From Candidatus Pantoea gossypiicola (GTDB lineage: Bacteria; Pseudomonadota; Gammaproteobacteria; Enterobacterales; Enterobacteriaceae), in contig NZ_VWVM01000023.1 in NCBI RefSeq assembly GCF_008632075.1, positions 1 to 52,177 on the forward strand: 52,177 nt of DNA, written 5' to 3'. Below, piece by piece: positions 27,184 to 36,819 of the stretch. Within the stretch, counting starts at the first letter, position 1. Each line of letters starts with the position of its first letter. Made by a program: the position numbers and the translations under genes. The notes below the pieces were generated by a model, which was given only the letters and a program-made list of their open reading frames with translations, had not been told where the DNA came from and ran no database searches.

Positions 27184-27921
27184 ATGCAATGGTGTAATCA
27201 GGACAGATTTGACGTTCGCCTTGAGTGGGGGACTGCCGCAGTCCGTTACGCGGCAAAAGATGTGGAGTGCATCGTGATCGTCGATGTGATGTCTTTCTCC
27301 ACCTGTGTCAGTCTGGCGGTCGACAATGGCGCACAGGTTTATCCTTACCCCTGGAAGGATGCATCTGCCATCGGTTTTGCAAACAACATCGGCGCACGGC
27401 TCGCCAGCTACGACAGATTATCAGATGCTGGCGGTTTTAGCCTTTCTCCTGCCTCGATTCGAAAAATTGAAAAGGGTGAAAAGCTGGTTCTGCCATCACC
27501 CAATGGTTCTGCGATTTCTTTCCTGGCCCGTGATCGGGTTACGGACGTCACCCTATTTAGCGGTTGCTTCAGGAACCTCTCGCAGACTGCAATGGCCTGC
27601 CGGGACTTTAAACGCATTCTGGTTATCCCCTGTGGGGAGCGCTGGCCCGATGGCTCGCTTCGGCCGGCCATAGAGGACTATGCTGCAGCCGGTGGCATTA
27701 TTGCAGCCATCGGGCGTGACTGCTTCTCCCCGGAAGCAGCGGGTGCGGTTGCCGCCTGGCAGCAGCTGAATCTGTTATCTCTTCGCGAATGCGCTTCAGC
27801 GCTGGAACTTCAACAGCGCGGATTTCAGGAGGATGTCGAGCTCTGTCTGGATCTGGATAGCGCGAAGTGGACCTGGCAGTTACAGGGCGATTTTTATGCG
27901 GCAGGTTCGGAACGGGGCTGA
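27184..27921 (+). CDS. ComB-family 2-phosphosulfolactate phosphatase-like protein
   Basis: The 245-residue protein matches the ComB fold: IVIVDVMSFSTCVSLAVDNGA near residue 37, LVLPSPNGSAISF near 100, TLFSGCFRN, and IPCGERW plus AIEDYAAAG. ComB removes phosphate from 2-phosphosulfolactate in coenzyme M synthesis, but bacteria without that pathway carry homologues of unknown substrate. No other sulfolactate gene is visible here. The ATG has CGGAGG about ten bases upstream. A long hairpin overlaps its stop codon. Confidence 0.82.
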   Translation: MQWCNQDRFDVRLEWGTAAVRYAAKDVECIVIVDVMSFSTCVSLAVDNGAQVYPYPWKDASAIGFANNIGARLASYDRLSDAGGFSLSPASIRKIEKGEKLVLPSPNGSAISFLARDRVTDVTLFSGCFRNLSQTAMACRDFKRILVIPCGERWPDGSLRPAIEDYAAAGGIIAAIGRDCFSPEAAGAVAAWQQLNLLSLRECASALELQQRGFQEDVELCLDLDSAKWTWQLQGDFYAAGSERG

Positions 27922-27954
27922 GCCTGTCAGCACGTTGTTGTCCTGACAGGCTCA
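27919..27954. terminator. Long hairpin between convergent genes
   Basis: A perfect 12-bp stem (TGAGCCTGTCAG / CTGACAGGCTCA) with a 12-base loop begins at the stop of the ComB-like gene and faces yajD. There is no strong T-run on either strand, so termination efficiency is uncertain. Confidence 0.5.
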
Positions 27955-27966
27955 AAAATTCAGCGG

Positions 27967-28314
27967 TTACTTCTTCTTATTCAGCATCGACTTCAGATCG
28001 GCAAAGGGATTGTAGGTCGCCTCACCAACATCTTTTTGTGCATCCTCGCCTGCGACCACGCGGGTGCCATACTGATCAGCTTCGGTGTACTTCGAGTGCT
28101 CGTGATCGTGACAATAGAGACACAACAACTCCCAGTTACTGCCATCTTCCGGATTGTTGGTGTGGTCGTGATCGATATGGTGAACCGTCAGCTCGCGCAG
28201 ATTTGAATAAACAAATTCGCGTGAGCAGCGCCCACACACCCACGGATAGATTTTAAGTGCTTTCTCACGGTAGCCGCTTTCCAGCCGCGAATAGTTTTTA
28301 GGGATCAGAGTCAT
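27967..28314 (-). CDS. yajD: HNH nuclease family protein YajD
   Basis: The 115-residue product is almost identical to E. coli YajD from memory: IPKNYSRLESGYREKALKIY, CGRCSREFVYSNLRELTVHH and the tail FADLKSMLNKKK. Zinc-binding CxxC pairs (CGRC, CLYC) flank the HNH core (VHHIDHDHTNN, then DHEH). It is a putative nuclease of unknown target. The ATG at 28314 with AGGTAA upstream is chosen over an in-frame start at 28371. Finding it on a plasmid suggests duplication or transfer of a normally chromosomal gene. Confidence 0.95.
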   Translation of the reverse strand: MTLIPKNYSRLESGYREKALKIYPWVCGRCSREFVYSNLRELTVHHIDHDHTNNPEDGSNWELLCLYCHDHEHSKYTEADQYGTRVVAGEDAQKDVGEATYNPFADLKSMLNKKK

Positions 28315-28546
28315 GGCAGTTATTACCTGTTTTGCAGAGGTGTTCACGTTAGTGCAGCCACTATATCCCACAACGGAACCAGAGGAAAAATCATCCTTTT
28401 ACGCGGGAAGGAGGGCTGACAAGCTCAAAGTGATAACCGGCAACTACCCGCTACTAAAAACTTAACCTATTGTCAGCGCTAGCCTTGCCTATCAGCACGA
28501 TAGCGCCAGAAACATGAAGATTTACCGCTTTGCTTAAAATTCCGCG

Positions 28547-28714
28547 CTAAATGTAATGCCGGATGCCATAAACCGCCCAGAAAATTGCGTTGACCCCCAG
28601 ATAAATCCAGCATCCCCAGTAGGCAATGGGTTCCCGGCGGGTACGAAGTTTGGGCAGAAAGATCAGTAAATAGAGTGCAGAGGCGATAAGCGAAACGAAG
28701 TAGAAAAATTTCAT
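28547..28714 (-). CDS. Small membrane protein, 55 residues
   Basis: Two predicted helices (residues 3-19 and 32-50) are joined by a basic loop (KLRTRREP), giving an N-in/C-in hairpin. I recognise no named family. The ATG at 28714 has AGGAGAG upstream, a strong site that rules out the longer frame to 28813. Confidence 0.7.
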   Translation of the reverse strand: MKFFYFVSLIASALYLLIFLPKLRTRREPIAYWGCWIYLGVNAIFWAVYGIRHYI

Positions 28715-28999
28715 TGTTCTCTCCTGGTTGATATCCTTTATTTCAGGATAGTCAGGGATGACTATTTTGCTCAGTGCATCATCAGATTCGTTCCATACCG
28801 ATGTTTTTAGCAATTACACCGGCTATAAACCCATCTGGTTGCTATAAAGCAAACTGGCGGCACAGCGTCGCGATCAGCCCGGTTCAGGAAAAGATAATGT
28901 CAGGATGTTTAACCGGATGTGACAACCTATAATCAACGCAGTTTGTTGATCTGCAGGAATGCAGATTTTGCCCCCGCCCCAATGGATGAGATCCCGCTG

Positions 29000-31900
29000 A
29001 TGTTTTCTCGCTTTTTTATTTATCGTCCCGTGTTCGCATGGGTAGTTGCCATTTTAATTATGCTGCTTGGTGCGCTTTCCATCACCCTGTTGCCGGTTGA
29101 ACAATATCCTGATGTTGCACCGCCCTCGGTAAATATCAGTGCGACTTACACCGGTGCCTCTGCGGAGACGCTGGAGAACAGCGTTACTCAGGTGATTGAG
29201 CAGCAGCTGACCGGGCTGGATAATCTGCTCTATTTTACCTCCAGCAGCAGCTCGCAGGGTAATGTGTCAGTCACCGTCACCTTTAGTCAGGGCACCGATC
29301 CGGATACCGCGCAGGTGCAGGTGCAGAACAAGGTGCAGCAGGCGCTCTCGCGTCTGCCCAGCGAGGTGCAGCAGCTTGGCGTCACCGTGACCAAATCACA
29401 GTCGAACTTCCTGCTGGTGATGGGGCTGTATGACACGACAGGTAAAAGCAACAGCACCGATATCGGCGACTGGCTGGTCAGCAATATGCAGGAGCCGCTG
29501 GCCAGGACTGAAGGCGTCGGTGACATCCAGGTGTTCGGCGGCCAGTACGCGATGCGCATCTGGCTCGATCCCTTCAAGCTAAGCTCTTATGCGTTGCAGC
29601 CTTCTGACGTGTCGGCAGCAATACGCTCGCAGAATATTCAGGTTTCAGCCGGTAAAATCGGCGGCCTTCCATCGCCTGACAATCAGCAACTTACGGCCAC
29701 GGTCAGAGCGCAGTCACGGCTGCAGACGCCGGAGCAATTCCGCAACATCATTGTTAAAAGTGATAAAAGTGGTGCCATCGTGCGGGTAGGGGATGTGGCG
29801 CGGGTAGAGCTGGGCGGCGAATCTTATGACATGACCACCCGACTCAACGGGCATCCTGCGGCGGGGGTCGGTGTAATGCTGGCACCGGGTGCGAATGCGC
29901 TGGCCACGGCGACGCTGGTCAAAAACAAAGTTGAAGAATATCGCCATTCTATGCCGGAAGGTTACGAAGTGGCCTATGCCCTCGACAGTACCGATTTCAT
30001 CAAAATCTCCGTTGAGGATGTGGTGATCACCCTGATCGAAGCGATTGCGCTGGTGGTGGTGGTGATGTACCTGTTCCTGCAAAACATCCGCGCCACGCTG
30101 ATCCCGGCGCTGGCGGTGCCGGTCGTGCTGCTCGGCACCTTTGGCGTGCTGGCGCTGTGCGGCTATACCATCAATACCCTGACGCTGTTTGCGATGGTGC
30201 TAGCCATCGGCCTGCTGGTGGATGATGCAATCGTGGTGGTTGAGAACGTCGAGCGCATTATGCATGACGAAGGTTTGCCGGCGCGTGAGGCAACGGAAAA
30301 GTCGATGAAGGAGATCTCCGGTGCACTGGTGGCTATCGCGCTGGTACTTTCCGCTGTCTTTCTGCCTATGGCCTTTTTCGCCGGCTCAACCGGCGTGATC
30401 TACCGGCAGTTCTCCGTCACTATCATAGCCGCCATGACCTTCTCTGTGGTGGTGGCACTGACCCTGACGCCTGCGCTGTGTGGCATGCTGCTGCGGCCAA
30501 CAACACCTCATCGCAAAGGTTTCTTTGGCGGGTTTAACCGCTTCTATGCTGCCACCGAGCGTCAGTATCGTCACAAAGTCGTGAGCACGTTGCGTCGTCC
30601 GCTAATCATGGTTTCACTTTACGCCGCAATGGGCGTAGTACTGTTTGTGATGTTCACCCGATTGCCGGGTAGTTTCCTGCCGACTGAAGATCAGGGCAGC
30701 ATTATGCTTCAGGCGACATTGCCGGCAGGCGCCACGGCCAGCCGTACCGAGGCGGTCAATAAGCAGATTGTTGACTGGTTTCTGACGGAGGAGAAACAGA
30801 ATATTGATGTGGTTTTCACCATCAATGGCTTTAACTTCAGCGGTGCGGCGCAGAATGCCGGTATGGCGTTTATCAAGCTTAAAAACTGGGACCAGCGACC
30901 CGGTAGTGAGAACTCTGCCGAAGCGATTGCCGGACGCGCCACTTATGCGCTTGCGTCGATTCGGGATGCGCAGATCTTTGCGCTGACGCCGCCGTCGGTG
31001 CCGGGGCTGGGACAGAATAATGGCTTCACCTATGAGCTGCTGGCCAGCGGTGGCACCACGCGTGAGCAACTCAGTAACCTTCGCGATCAGCTGTTACAGA
31101 GCGCCGCGCAAAGCCCGGATCTGAGCGGCGTGCGGGCGAATATCCTGCCACAGACTCCGCAGCTGCAGATTGATATTGATACCAGCAAAGCGGTGGTGCT
31201 GGGCCTCCAGCTGGACGATGTGACCGACACGCTGACCAGCGCCTGGGGCGGAGCCTACATCAATGACTTTATTGATCGTGGCCGGGTGAAGCGCGTTTAT
31301 CTGCAGGGCGATGGTCAGTATCGCTCCGCACCGTCGGATCTGGATAAGTGGTACATCCGTAACAGTGAAGGCACCATGACACCGTTCTCGGCGTTTGCCT
31401 CGACCCGCTGGACTATGGGACCGGAAAGTCTTAACCGCTACAATGGTTCTGCCTCCTATGAAATTCAGGGTCAGAACGCCGAAGGGTTCAGCTCCGGTGA
31501 TGCCATGAACACCCTTGAGCGGCTGGCCAATGAACTACCGGCAGGCACGACGGGCGCGTGGAGCGGACTCTCGCTGCAGGAGAAGCAGGCGGGTGGGCAA
31601 TCGACCACGCTCTATGCGATCTCGATTCTGGTGGTTTTCCTCTGTCTGGCTGCGCTGTATGAGAGCTGGTCAGTGCCCTTCTCCGTGCTGTTAGCGGTGC
31701 CACTCGGTGTACTGGGTACGGTGCTGGCCGTGGCGTTGCGCGGATTAAGCAACGATATCTACTTCCAGGTGGCGTTACTGACCACGGTCGGGCTGACTTC
31801 CAAGAACGCGATACTGATTATCGAATTTGCCGAGGATGCGGTGCGTCGGGGCAGTTCGCTGAGTGCTGCGGCGTTACTGGCGGCACGAACCCGCCTGCGA

Positions 31901-32104
31901 CCGATTATGATGACCTCACTGGCCTTTATCGCCGGGGTGATCCCGCTGGCGGTGGCGACCGGTGCCGGTGCTAACAGCCGCATCGCCATCGGCACCGGTA
32001 TCATTGGCGGCACGCTGGCAGGTACCGTGCTGGCATTATTCTTCGTTCCGCTGTTCTTTGTGCTGGTGAAGCACTATCTGACCCGGCATCGTGACGTTAA
32101 ATAA
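29000..32104 (+). CDS. RND multidrug efflux pump subunit (AcrB/AcrD type)
   Basis: The 1034-residue inner-membrane proton/drug antiporter has the full HAE1 layout: TM1 (RPVFAWVVAILIMLLGALS), two large periplasmic loops, and 12 membrane helices. The proton-relay aspartates lie in helix 4 (LAIGLLVDDAIVVVENVER), and the FLPTEDQG segment is present in the second half. No membrane-fusion partner or TolC gene is adjacent, so it must use host AcrA-like and TolC proteins, as solitary AcrD does. The start at 29000 gives the standard MFSRFFIYRP terminus; the ribosome-binding site is weak. No local regulator is present. Confidence 0.94.
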   Translation: MFSRFFIYRPVFAWVVAILIMLLGALSITLLPVEQYPDVAPPSVNISATYTGASAETLENSVTQVIEQQLTGLDNLLYFTSSSSSQGNVSVTVTFSQGTDPDTAQVQVQNKVQQALSRLPSEVQQLGVTVTKSQSNFLLVMGLYDTTGKSNSTDIGDWLVSNMQEPLARTEGVGDIQVFGGQYAMRIWLDPFKLSSYALQPSDVSAAIRSQNIQVSAGKIGGLPSPDNQQLTATVRAQSRLQTPEQFRNIIVKSDKSGAIVRVGDVARVELGGESYDMTTRLNGHPAAGVGVMLAPGANALATATLVKNKVEEYRHSMPEGYEVAYALDSTDFIKISVEDVVITLIEAIALVVVVMYLFLQNIRATLIPALAVPVVLLGTFGVLALCGYTINTLTLFAMVLAIGLLVDDAIVVVENVERIMHDEGLPAREATEKSMKEISGALVAIALVLSAVFLPMAFFAGSTGVIYRQFSVTIIAAMTFSVVVALTLTPALCGMLLRPTTPHRKGFFGGFNRFYAATERQYRHKVVSTLRRPLIMVSLYAAMGVVLFVMFTRLPGSFLPTEDQGSIMLQATLPAGATASRTEAVNKQIVDWFLTEEKQNIDVVFTINGFNFSGAAQNAGMAFIKLKNWDQRPGSENSAEAIAGRATYALASIRDAQIFALTPPSVPGLGQNNGFTYELLASGGTTREQLSNLRDQLLQSAAQSPDLSGVRANILPQTPQLQIDIDTSKAVVLGLQLDDVTDTLTSAWGGAYINDFIDRGRVKRVYLQGDGQYRSAPSDLDKWYIRNSEGTMTPFSAFASTRWTMGPESLNRYNGSASYEIQGQNAEGFSSGDAMNTLERLANELPAGTTGAWSGLSLQEKQAGGQSTTLYAISILVVFLCLAALYESWSVPFSVLLAVPLGVLGTVLAVALRGLSNDIYFQVALLTTVGLTSKNAILIIEFAEDAVRRGSSLSAAALLAARTRLRPIMMTSLAFIAGVIPLAVATGAGANSRIAIGTGIIGGTLAGTVLALFFVPLFFVLVKHYLTRHRDVK

Positions 32105-32333
32105 CGCAGTCAGCTCGTCTGTCCGACAGGACAGGCGGGCTGAAATCACGGCTCATGCGACTGAAAATAAAGCGTGCCGTCAGACCTGCTATCCGGGTTG
32201 CGAATACCAGAGCGGTGGAATAGCGTAAAAGTATTTTATGGCAGAGCCAGATGAGGGACGGACATTGTCGTGGTTTCACTCACGAGAGATGCCACTCCAT
32301 GGCGTAAAACGTCCTAAAGCGCTTTATTCAGAA

Positions 32334-32510
32334 TTACTTAGAAGGACGGCGACTAATCTTGCCTCCTTTCCGACCGGCTTCCCTGGCTTTTTCATGATCG
32401 TTTTTGAAATTGCCCCCACTGACCTTGCCTCCTGCACTGCCAGCTTCACTCGCACGTTCCGGATCGTTGGCAAAATTACCGGCACCACCTCTGTATTTCT
32501 GTTGTGTCAT
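32334..32510 (-). CDS. KGG-repeat general stress protein (YciG-like)
   Basis: The 58-residue, very hydrophilic product has two copies of the GG-N-F-x-N/D...EAG...GGK unit: GGAGNFANDPERASEAG and GGNFKNDHEKAREAGRKGGK. This is the YciG/YmdF/GsiB-type stress repeat, linked in E. coli to the general stress response and swarming. The ATG at 32510 has GAGG seven bases upstream. It is too short to be caught by usual length cut-offs, so it is easily missed. Confidence 0.9.
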   Translation of the reverse strand: MTQQKYRGGAGNFANDPERASEAGSAGGKVSGGNFKNDHEKAREAGRKGGKISRRPSK

Positions 32511-32710
32511 AGGAAGACCTCATATCAATGTTCCGTGAGATAAAAAGGACTAGCTAGTCACACCAGGAAGCATAGCCGCCCGCTTCGTTTATGCAAATGC
32601 ACAGCGTCAAGGTTTTGATAAGGCGGAGATTAAATTTCTTCTACCGGTTTGCCACAGCAGGGAAATGACCGATGAACTACGCTTAAAGGTCTGACGAAAA
32701 GGAGAATATT

Positions 32711-33004
32711 ATGAGCGACGCGACATTAATCGACACGCTTGAGTTTGGTTCTGACGAGCATAAGCAGAAATATGAAATCTATGGCGACGATGCACAAACG
32801 CCCACTTTTGCTGTTATCTCCCGGCAACAGGGTGATAGCTGGCAGAAACTGGAGGAGAAAATCACCTTTGCCGCGCAGGATGAACAGCAGGAAGCGATGG
32901 GATCAATGGGCTACGGTTCCGGCGATACGCTGCCCGATTTACGCGATCTGCCTGCCGAAGCTCGGGAGCGTTGCGAACGGCACTGGCAGGAGCAGAGTGC
33001 ATAA
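32711..33004 (+). CDS. Acidic hypothetical protein, 97 residues
   Basis: I do not recognise a family. The protein is soluble and strongly acidic (pI clearly low), with an N-terminal beta-rich part (KYEIYGDDAQTPTFAVISR) and a C-terminal helix (LPAEARERCERHWQEQ). GGAGAA eight bases before the ATG is a good ribosome-binding site. It neighbours the KGG stress gene and may belong to the same stress response, which is only inference. Confidence 0.65.
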   Translation: MSDATLIDTLEFGSDEHKQKYEIYGDDAQTPTFAVISRQQGDSWQKLEEKITFAAQDEQQEAMGSMGYGSGDTLPDLRDLPAEARERCERHWQEQSA

Positions 33005-33450
33005 TGAGTAAAGCGCTGCTCATTTTAGCGGTGAAGTCGCCCGATTAAGAGAGACGCCTGGAGGCGGCAGAATAACCCTCTGAGCGCTCTCTTTTACCGA
33101 CCGCCACAATAAAAAAGACCCAGCTCATTAAAAACGGGTGAGTCTGCATCGCAAACAGTAGACATCAGTCACCAGCACAGCTTTACATCCGCCCGCCAGA
33201 CTCCCGTCCTGGGTTATTTTATGCTACGATTTTGTAACAAACTCATCCATTAAACCAACTGCAGCAATTGCTAAAGGTTTTCCCGCTGGTGGCGATAACC
33301 CAATGGCGTTGAGCGCGCCAGTCAATGATGAACCCGGCACTCAGCGACGAGTTCTGAACGCGAACGGACCTGCATTTAGCCCTCCTTTTAATACACACCA
33401 GACAATGCGAATTAAGCGCAATTTATTCAAATAAAAGCGAAAATAATAAT
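33005..33450. other. Intergenic region ahead of the FIST receptor gene
   Basis: About 445 bp with no supported gene. A weak hairpin with a leftward T-run lies near 33115-33150. Confidence 0.35.
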
Positions 33451-35424
33451 ATGTCGATCATTAAGACGATCAAAAGACGCCTGCCTGTTGCCCGTCTCAG
33501 GCGTAGCAGCCAGCCAGCGAATGGCACCTGGGATTGTCGTGCGTTGCCAGATTCACTCTCTTCCATTGGTTTAAGCTCGCGCGCGGGCGGGATTCTGATG
33601 ACGTTTGTTCCGCCTGAAGCCGATTTTCAGCGGGTCAGTCAGGCCTGGCAGCGCTTTAACACCCCCGATCTGACGGTGCTGACGCTCTCTTCCAACGGTG
33701 CGCTGAGCAGCAGCCGATCGCAAAGTACCTACTGTGATGGCAACGGCCCGGAAGGAAGTTATCTCTGGCTGCCCGACACGCTGATCGCCAGCCATGAAAC
33801 GCACATTGTCGATCTGCATGTTGCCGATACGCAGACCGCCAGTCAGCGTATTACCGCCATTCAGCAGGAGCTGATGCGGTTGCAGGTACGGATGCCCCTC
33901 TCGGCCGATCGGACTTTTGCGATGATTTACTGTGACGGCTTGTCTGCGTCAGAAGGCTTTCTGATGCAGGCCTGGTATAACAGCGGGCGTTTTCCCTGCC
34001 TGGCGATTGGCGGTTCAGCGGGTGGCAAAATTACCTTTGATGGCACCTGGATTGGTGCGGGTGGCAGGGTATTGCAGGGCAAAGCCGTCATTGTGTTCTG
34101 CCAGATGGCTGCTGGGAAATCCTTTGCGCCTTTTAAAAGCCAGAACTTCACGCCACGCGAGCAGAGCTGGCTGATTGCTGAAGCCGATCCGATTGCGCGC
34201 ACCGTCACTTCTGTATTTAACCGTCAGGGTCAGCAACAGCCGTTTGTCGCGTCGCTGTGTGAACATCTGAGCTGCACCGAAGCGCAGTTGAACGAGCGGC
34301 TAAAGGGGCTGACCTTCGGTGTCAAAGTCGGCGGCGAATACTTTATTCGCTCAATCGCCAAAATTGAATCGGGTGGCGTGCACTTTTTCTGTGACCTTGA
34401 GTTTGGCGATCGACTGTTCCTGATGGAAGAAAAAGACTTTAAACAGGCGACACAGCAGGAGTGGCAGGCTTTTACTGCCCGGCATGGCAAACCGGCCGCA
34501 ATACTCATGAACGACTGTATTCTACGTCGTGTCGGTAATGCCGATAAACTGCACAATGCCCACTTCTTCAAAGGCATTGCTGCCGCTGGTTTCTCAAGCT
34601 TTGGCGAAATTCTGGGCGTGCCAATCAATCAGACGCTTTCGGCGCTGGTGTTTTTCAATCATGACGTCAAAGCGATGAGCCAGTTTCCGGTGGAATATGC
34701 TGGTTACGCCGCACATTACGCGCAGCGCGCCTTGCGCCGCTGGGAAGCGCTGAACAGCATTCAGACACGGGTGCTGGATCGGGTGATCAACTATCAGCAG
34801 GCGCTGACGCCGCTGATGGAGGCGCTGCCGGTGCTGGAAACGGCGACTCAGAGCCAGGGTGAAACGCTGAGTCTGGCAGAAAGCAGTATCCGTAATATCA
34901 GCAACATCGCCACTGAGAGTCAGCAGGCGCAGGGGCGGCTGGATGAAGGGCTGGACGATCTGGAAAAAATCTCGAATGGCATCAATGAGATTACGCATGG
35001 TATCAGCAACATAGCCTTCCAGACCAATATCCTGGCGCTGAATGCTGCCGTAGAAGCAGCTCGTGCAGGCGAGGCTGGCCGCGGCTTTGCCGTGGTAGCA
35101 GGCGAAGTTCGTCGTCTGGCCCATTCGTCGAAAGAGCAGGCTGAAGCCACGGCGAATAACATCGGCGAGGCGGTTACCACCATCTCACGGATCCGGCTGG
35201 TAGCCAGTGACTCGGCGCAGACGGCTGCACAGATGGCGGAGCGCAGCATCAGCGCGGCCGATACGCTGGCGGCCATGAATCAGCAGACCCGACATGAGCG
35301 CGCCGACATTGCGAAGCATCTCGGCAGCCTGCGTGAACTGACGCAGGGAATGGACGCGATGCAGGAAGCCGTCGCGCAGCTCAAAGTGTTACAAACGCTT
35401 TCCGGGGCACAGGTTAAAGGCTGA
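33451..35424 (+). CDS. Cytoplasmic FIST-domain chemoreceptor
   Basis: The 657-residue protein has no membrane segment. FIST_N (about residues 45-250, with AIGGSAGG and GRVLQGKAVIVF) and FIST_C (about 250-400, with GVKVGGEYFIRSI and LMNDCILRR) form a ligand-binding sensor proposed to detect small molecules such as amino acids. A chemoreceptor signalling domain follows (450-657, ISNIAFQTNILALNAAVEAA). There is no HAMP and no CheR-binding tail. It should report an internal cue to the host CheA/CheW array. The ribosome-binding site is weak. Confidence 0.92.
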   Translation: MSIIKTIKRRLPVARLRRSSQPANGTWDCRALPDSLSSIGLSSRAGGILMTFVPPEADFQRVSQAWQRFNTPDLTVLTLSSNGALSSSRSQSTYCDGNGPEGSYLWLPDTLIASHETHIVDLHVADTQTASQRITAIQQELMRLQVRMPLSADRTFAMIYCDGLSASEGFLMQAWYNSGRFPCLAIGGSAGGKITFDGTWIGAGGRVLQGKAVIVFCQMAAGKSFAPFKSQNFTPREQSWLIAEADPIARTVTSVFNRQGQQQPFVASLCEHLSCTEAQLNERLKGLTFGVKVGGEYFIRSIAKIESGGVHFFCDLEFGDRLFLMEEKDFKQATQQEWQAFTARHGKPAAILMNDCILRRVGNADKLHNAHFFKGIAAAGFSSFGEILGVPINQTLSALVFFNHDVKAMSQFPVEYAGYAAHYAQRALRRWEALNSIQTRVLDRVINYQQALTPLMEALPVLETATQSQGETLSLAESSIRNISNIATESQQAQGRLDEGLDDLEKISNGINEITHGISNIAFQTNILALNAAVEAARAGEAGRGFAVVAGEVRRLAHSSKEQAEATANNIGEAVTTISRIRLVASDSAQTAAQMAERSISAADTLAAMNQQTRHERADIAKHLGSLRELTQGMDAMQEAVAQLKVLQTLSGAQVKG

Positions 35425-35528
35425 TTTATCAGCATAAAAGACAAAAAAGTGCGGTGTAAGCGTAACGGCCAGGCAAGGCAGGCTCTCAGTTGTTACACTT
35501 GTCGGTGATTAACCACGCAGAGGTACTA

Positions 35529-36545
35529 ATGAAAATCAAAAGTTATGCAGCCATGCAGGCTGGCCAGGCCCTTGAACTCTATGAGTACGATGCCGCCGAA
35601 CTGGCAGCCGAAGAAGTCGAAGTCCAGGTCGAATATTGTGGCGTCTGCCACTCAGATCTGTCGATGATCGATAACGAGTGGGGCATCTCTCAGTTCCCGG
35701 TGATTGCAGGACATGAAGTGATTGGCCGGGTTTCAGCCCTGGGCGAAGCGGCTAAAAGCAAAGGTCTCTCAATCGGCCAGCGTGTAGGAATTGGCTGGAC
35801 AGCCAAAAGCTGTCAGCACTGCGATGCCTGTATCAACGGCGAGCAGGTTAACTGTCAACAGGGCAGCATCCCGACCATCATGAATAAGGGAGGGTTTGCC
35901 GAGAAGCTGCGCGCCGACTGGCAATGGGTTATCCCGCTGCCGGAAAAACTGGATGCGGCCAGCGCCGGTCCGCTGCTGTGCGGCGGTATTACCGTATTTA
36001 AACCCCTGCTGATGAGCAACATCACTGCCACCAGCCGTGTTGGCGTGATCGGTATCGGCGGTCTGGGCCATATTGCTATCAAACTCCTGCACGCGATGGG
36101 TGCCGAAGTCGTGGCATTCAGCTCAACGCCGGATAAGAAGCAGTCGATTCTGGATATGGGTGCGGATGAAGTGGTTAACAGCCGTGATCCTGAAGCCCTG
36201 AAAAAGCAGGCGGGTCGTTTTGATCTGATCCTGAGCACCGTAGCAGTCGACCTGGACTGGAAACCTTATTTCGCTGCGCTGGCACCTCAGGGTAAATTCC
36301 ACACCGTGGGTGCCGTGATGAAGCCGATTGAAGTCAGTGCTTTTGATCTGATCTTGGGCGACAAAGCGGTAACCGGTTCATCAACCGGCTCACCAGGCCA
36401 GCTGCGATCACTGCTGCGACTCGCTTCGCGTGCGGATATTGCGCCACAGGTTGAGTTCTTCCCGATGTCAGACATCAATAAAGCGCTGGATCACGTCCGC
36501 GCCGGTAAAGCCAATTACCGTGTGGTTCTGAAAGCCGATTTCTGA
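35529..36545 (+). CDS. Zinc-dependent alcohol dehydrogenase (YahK/CAD-like)
   Basis: The 338-residue medium-chain dehydrogenase oxidises or reduces alcohol/aldehyde pairs, probably with NADP(H). Catalytic zinc ligands lie in CGVCHSDL and AGHEVIG near residues 40 and 65. The structural-zinc loop is CQHCDACINGEQVNC. The Rossmann motif is GIGGLGHIAIK near 180. AGAGG upstream fixes the ATG at 35529 rather than 35490. The gene is monocistronic with a strong terminator. E. coli YahK is a broad aldehyde reductase; the same role is likely but not proven. Confidence 0.92.
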   Translation: MKIKSYAAMQAGQALELYEYDAAELAAEEVEVQVEYCGVCHSDLSMIDNEWGISQFPVIAGHEVIGRVSALGEAAKSKGLSIGQRVGIGWTAKSCQHCDACINGEQVNCQQGSIPTIMNKGGFAEKLRADWQWVIPLPEKLDAASAGPLLCGGITVFKPLLMSNITATSRVGVIGIGGLGHIAIKLLHAMGAEVVAFSSTPDKKQSILDMGADEVVNSRDPEALKKQAGRFDLILSTVAVDLDWKPYFAALAPQGKFHTVGAVMKPIEVSAFDLILGDKAVTGSSTGSPGQLRSLLRLASRADIAPQVEFFPMSDINKALDHVRAGKANYRVVLKADF

Positions 36546-36563
36546 TGCGAATCTGAAATGAAT

Positions 36564-36591
36564 ATGCCGCAGCCTGCTGCGGCATTTTTTT
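36564..36591 (+). terminator. Terminator of the alcohol dehydrogenase gene
   Basis: Perfect 9-bp stem (ATGCCGCAG / CTGCGGCAT) with CCTG loop and seven T. Confidence 0.92.
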
Positions 36592-36819
36592 GTCCTCATG
36601 TTGTCAGCTCTGATCCTGATAATTCGTTTCACACTCAGGTCATGCCCTTTCTTCCATCAGGCTCCGTCCCCAGTCAGCGCTACCTTCAAAAACTGGCCCG
36701 AATCCATCGAAGACTGTCCTGTGAGCCTGTCACGTGCAGGTCAGAGCGTGCGGTAAAGTGAACTTATCGCAGCCTGTAAGCCTGGCTGATATCAAAAAAG
36801 ATCGTTTGCGGAGCACAAA

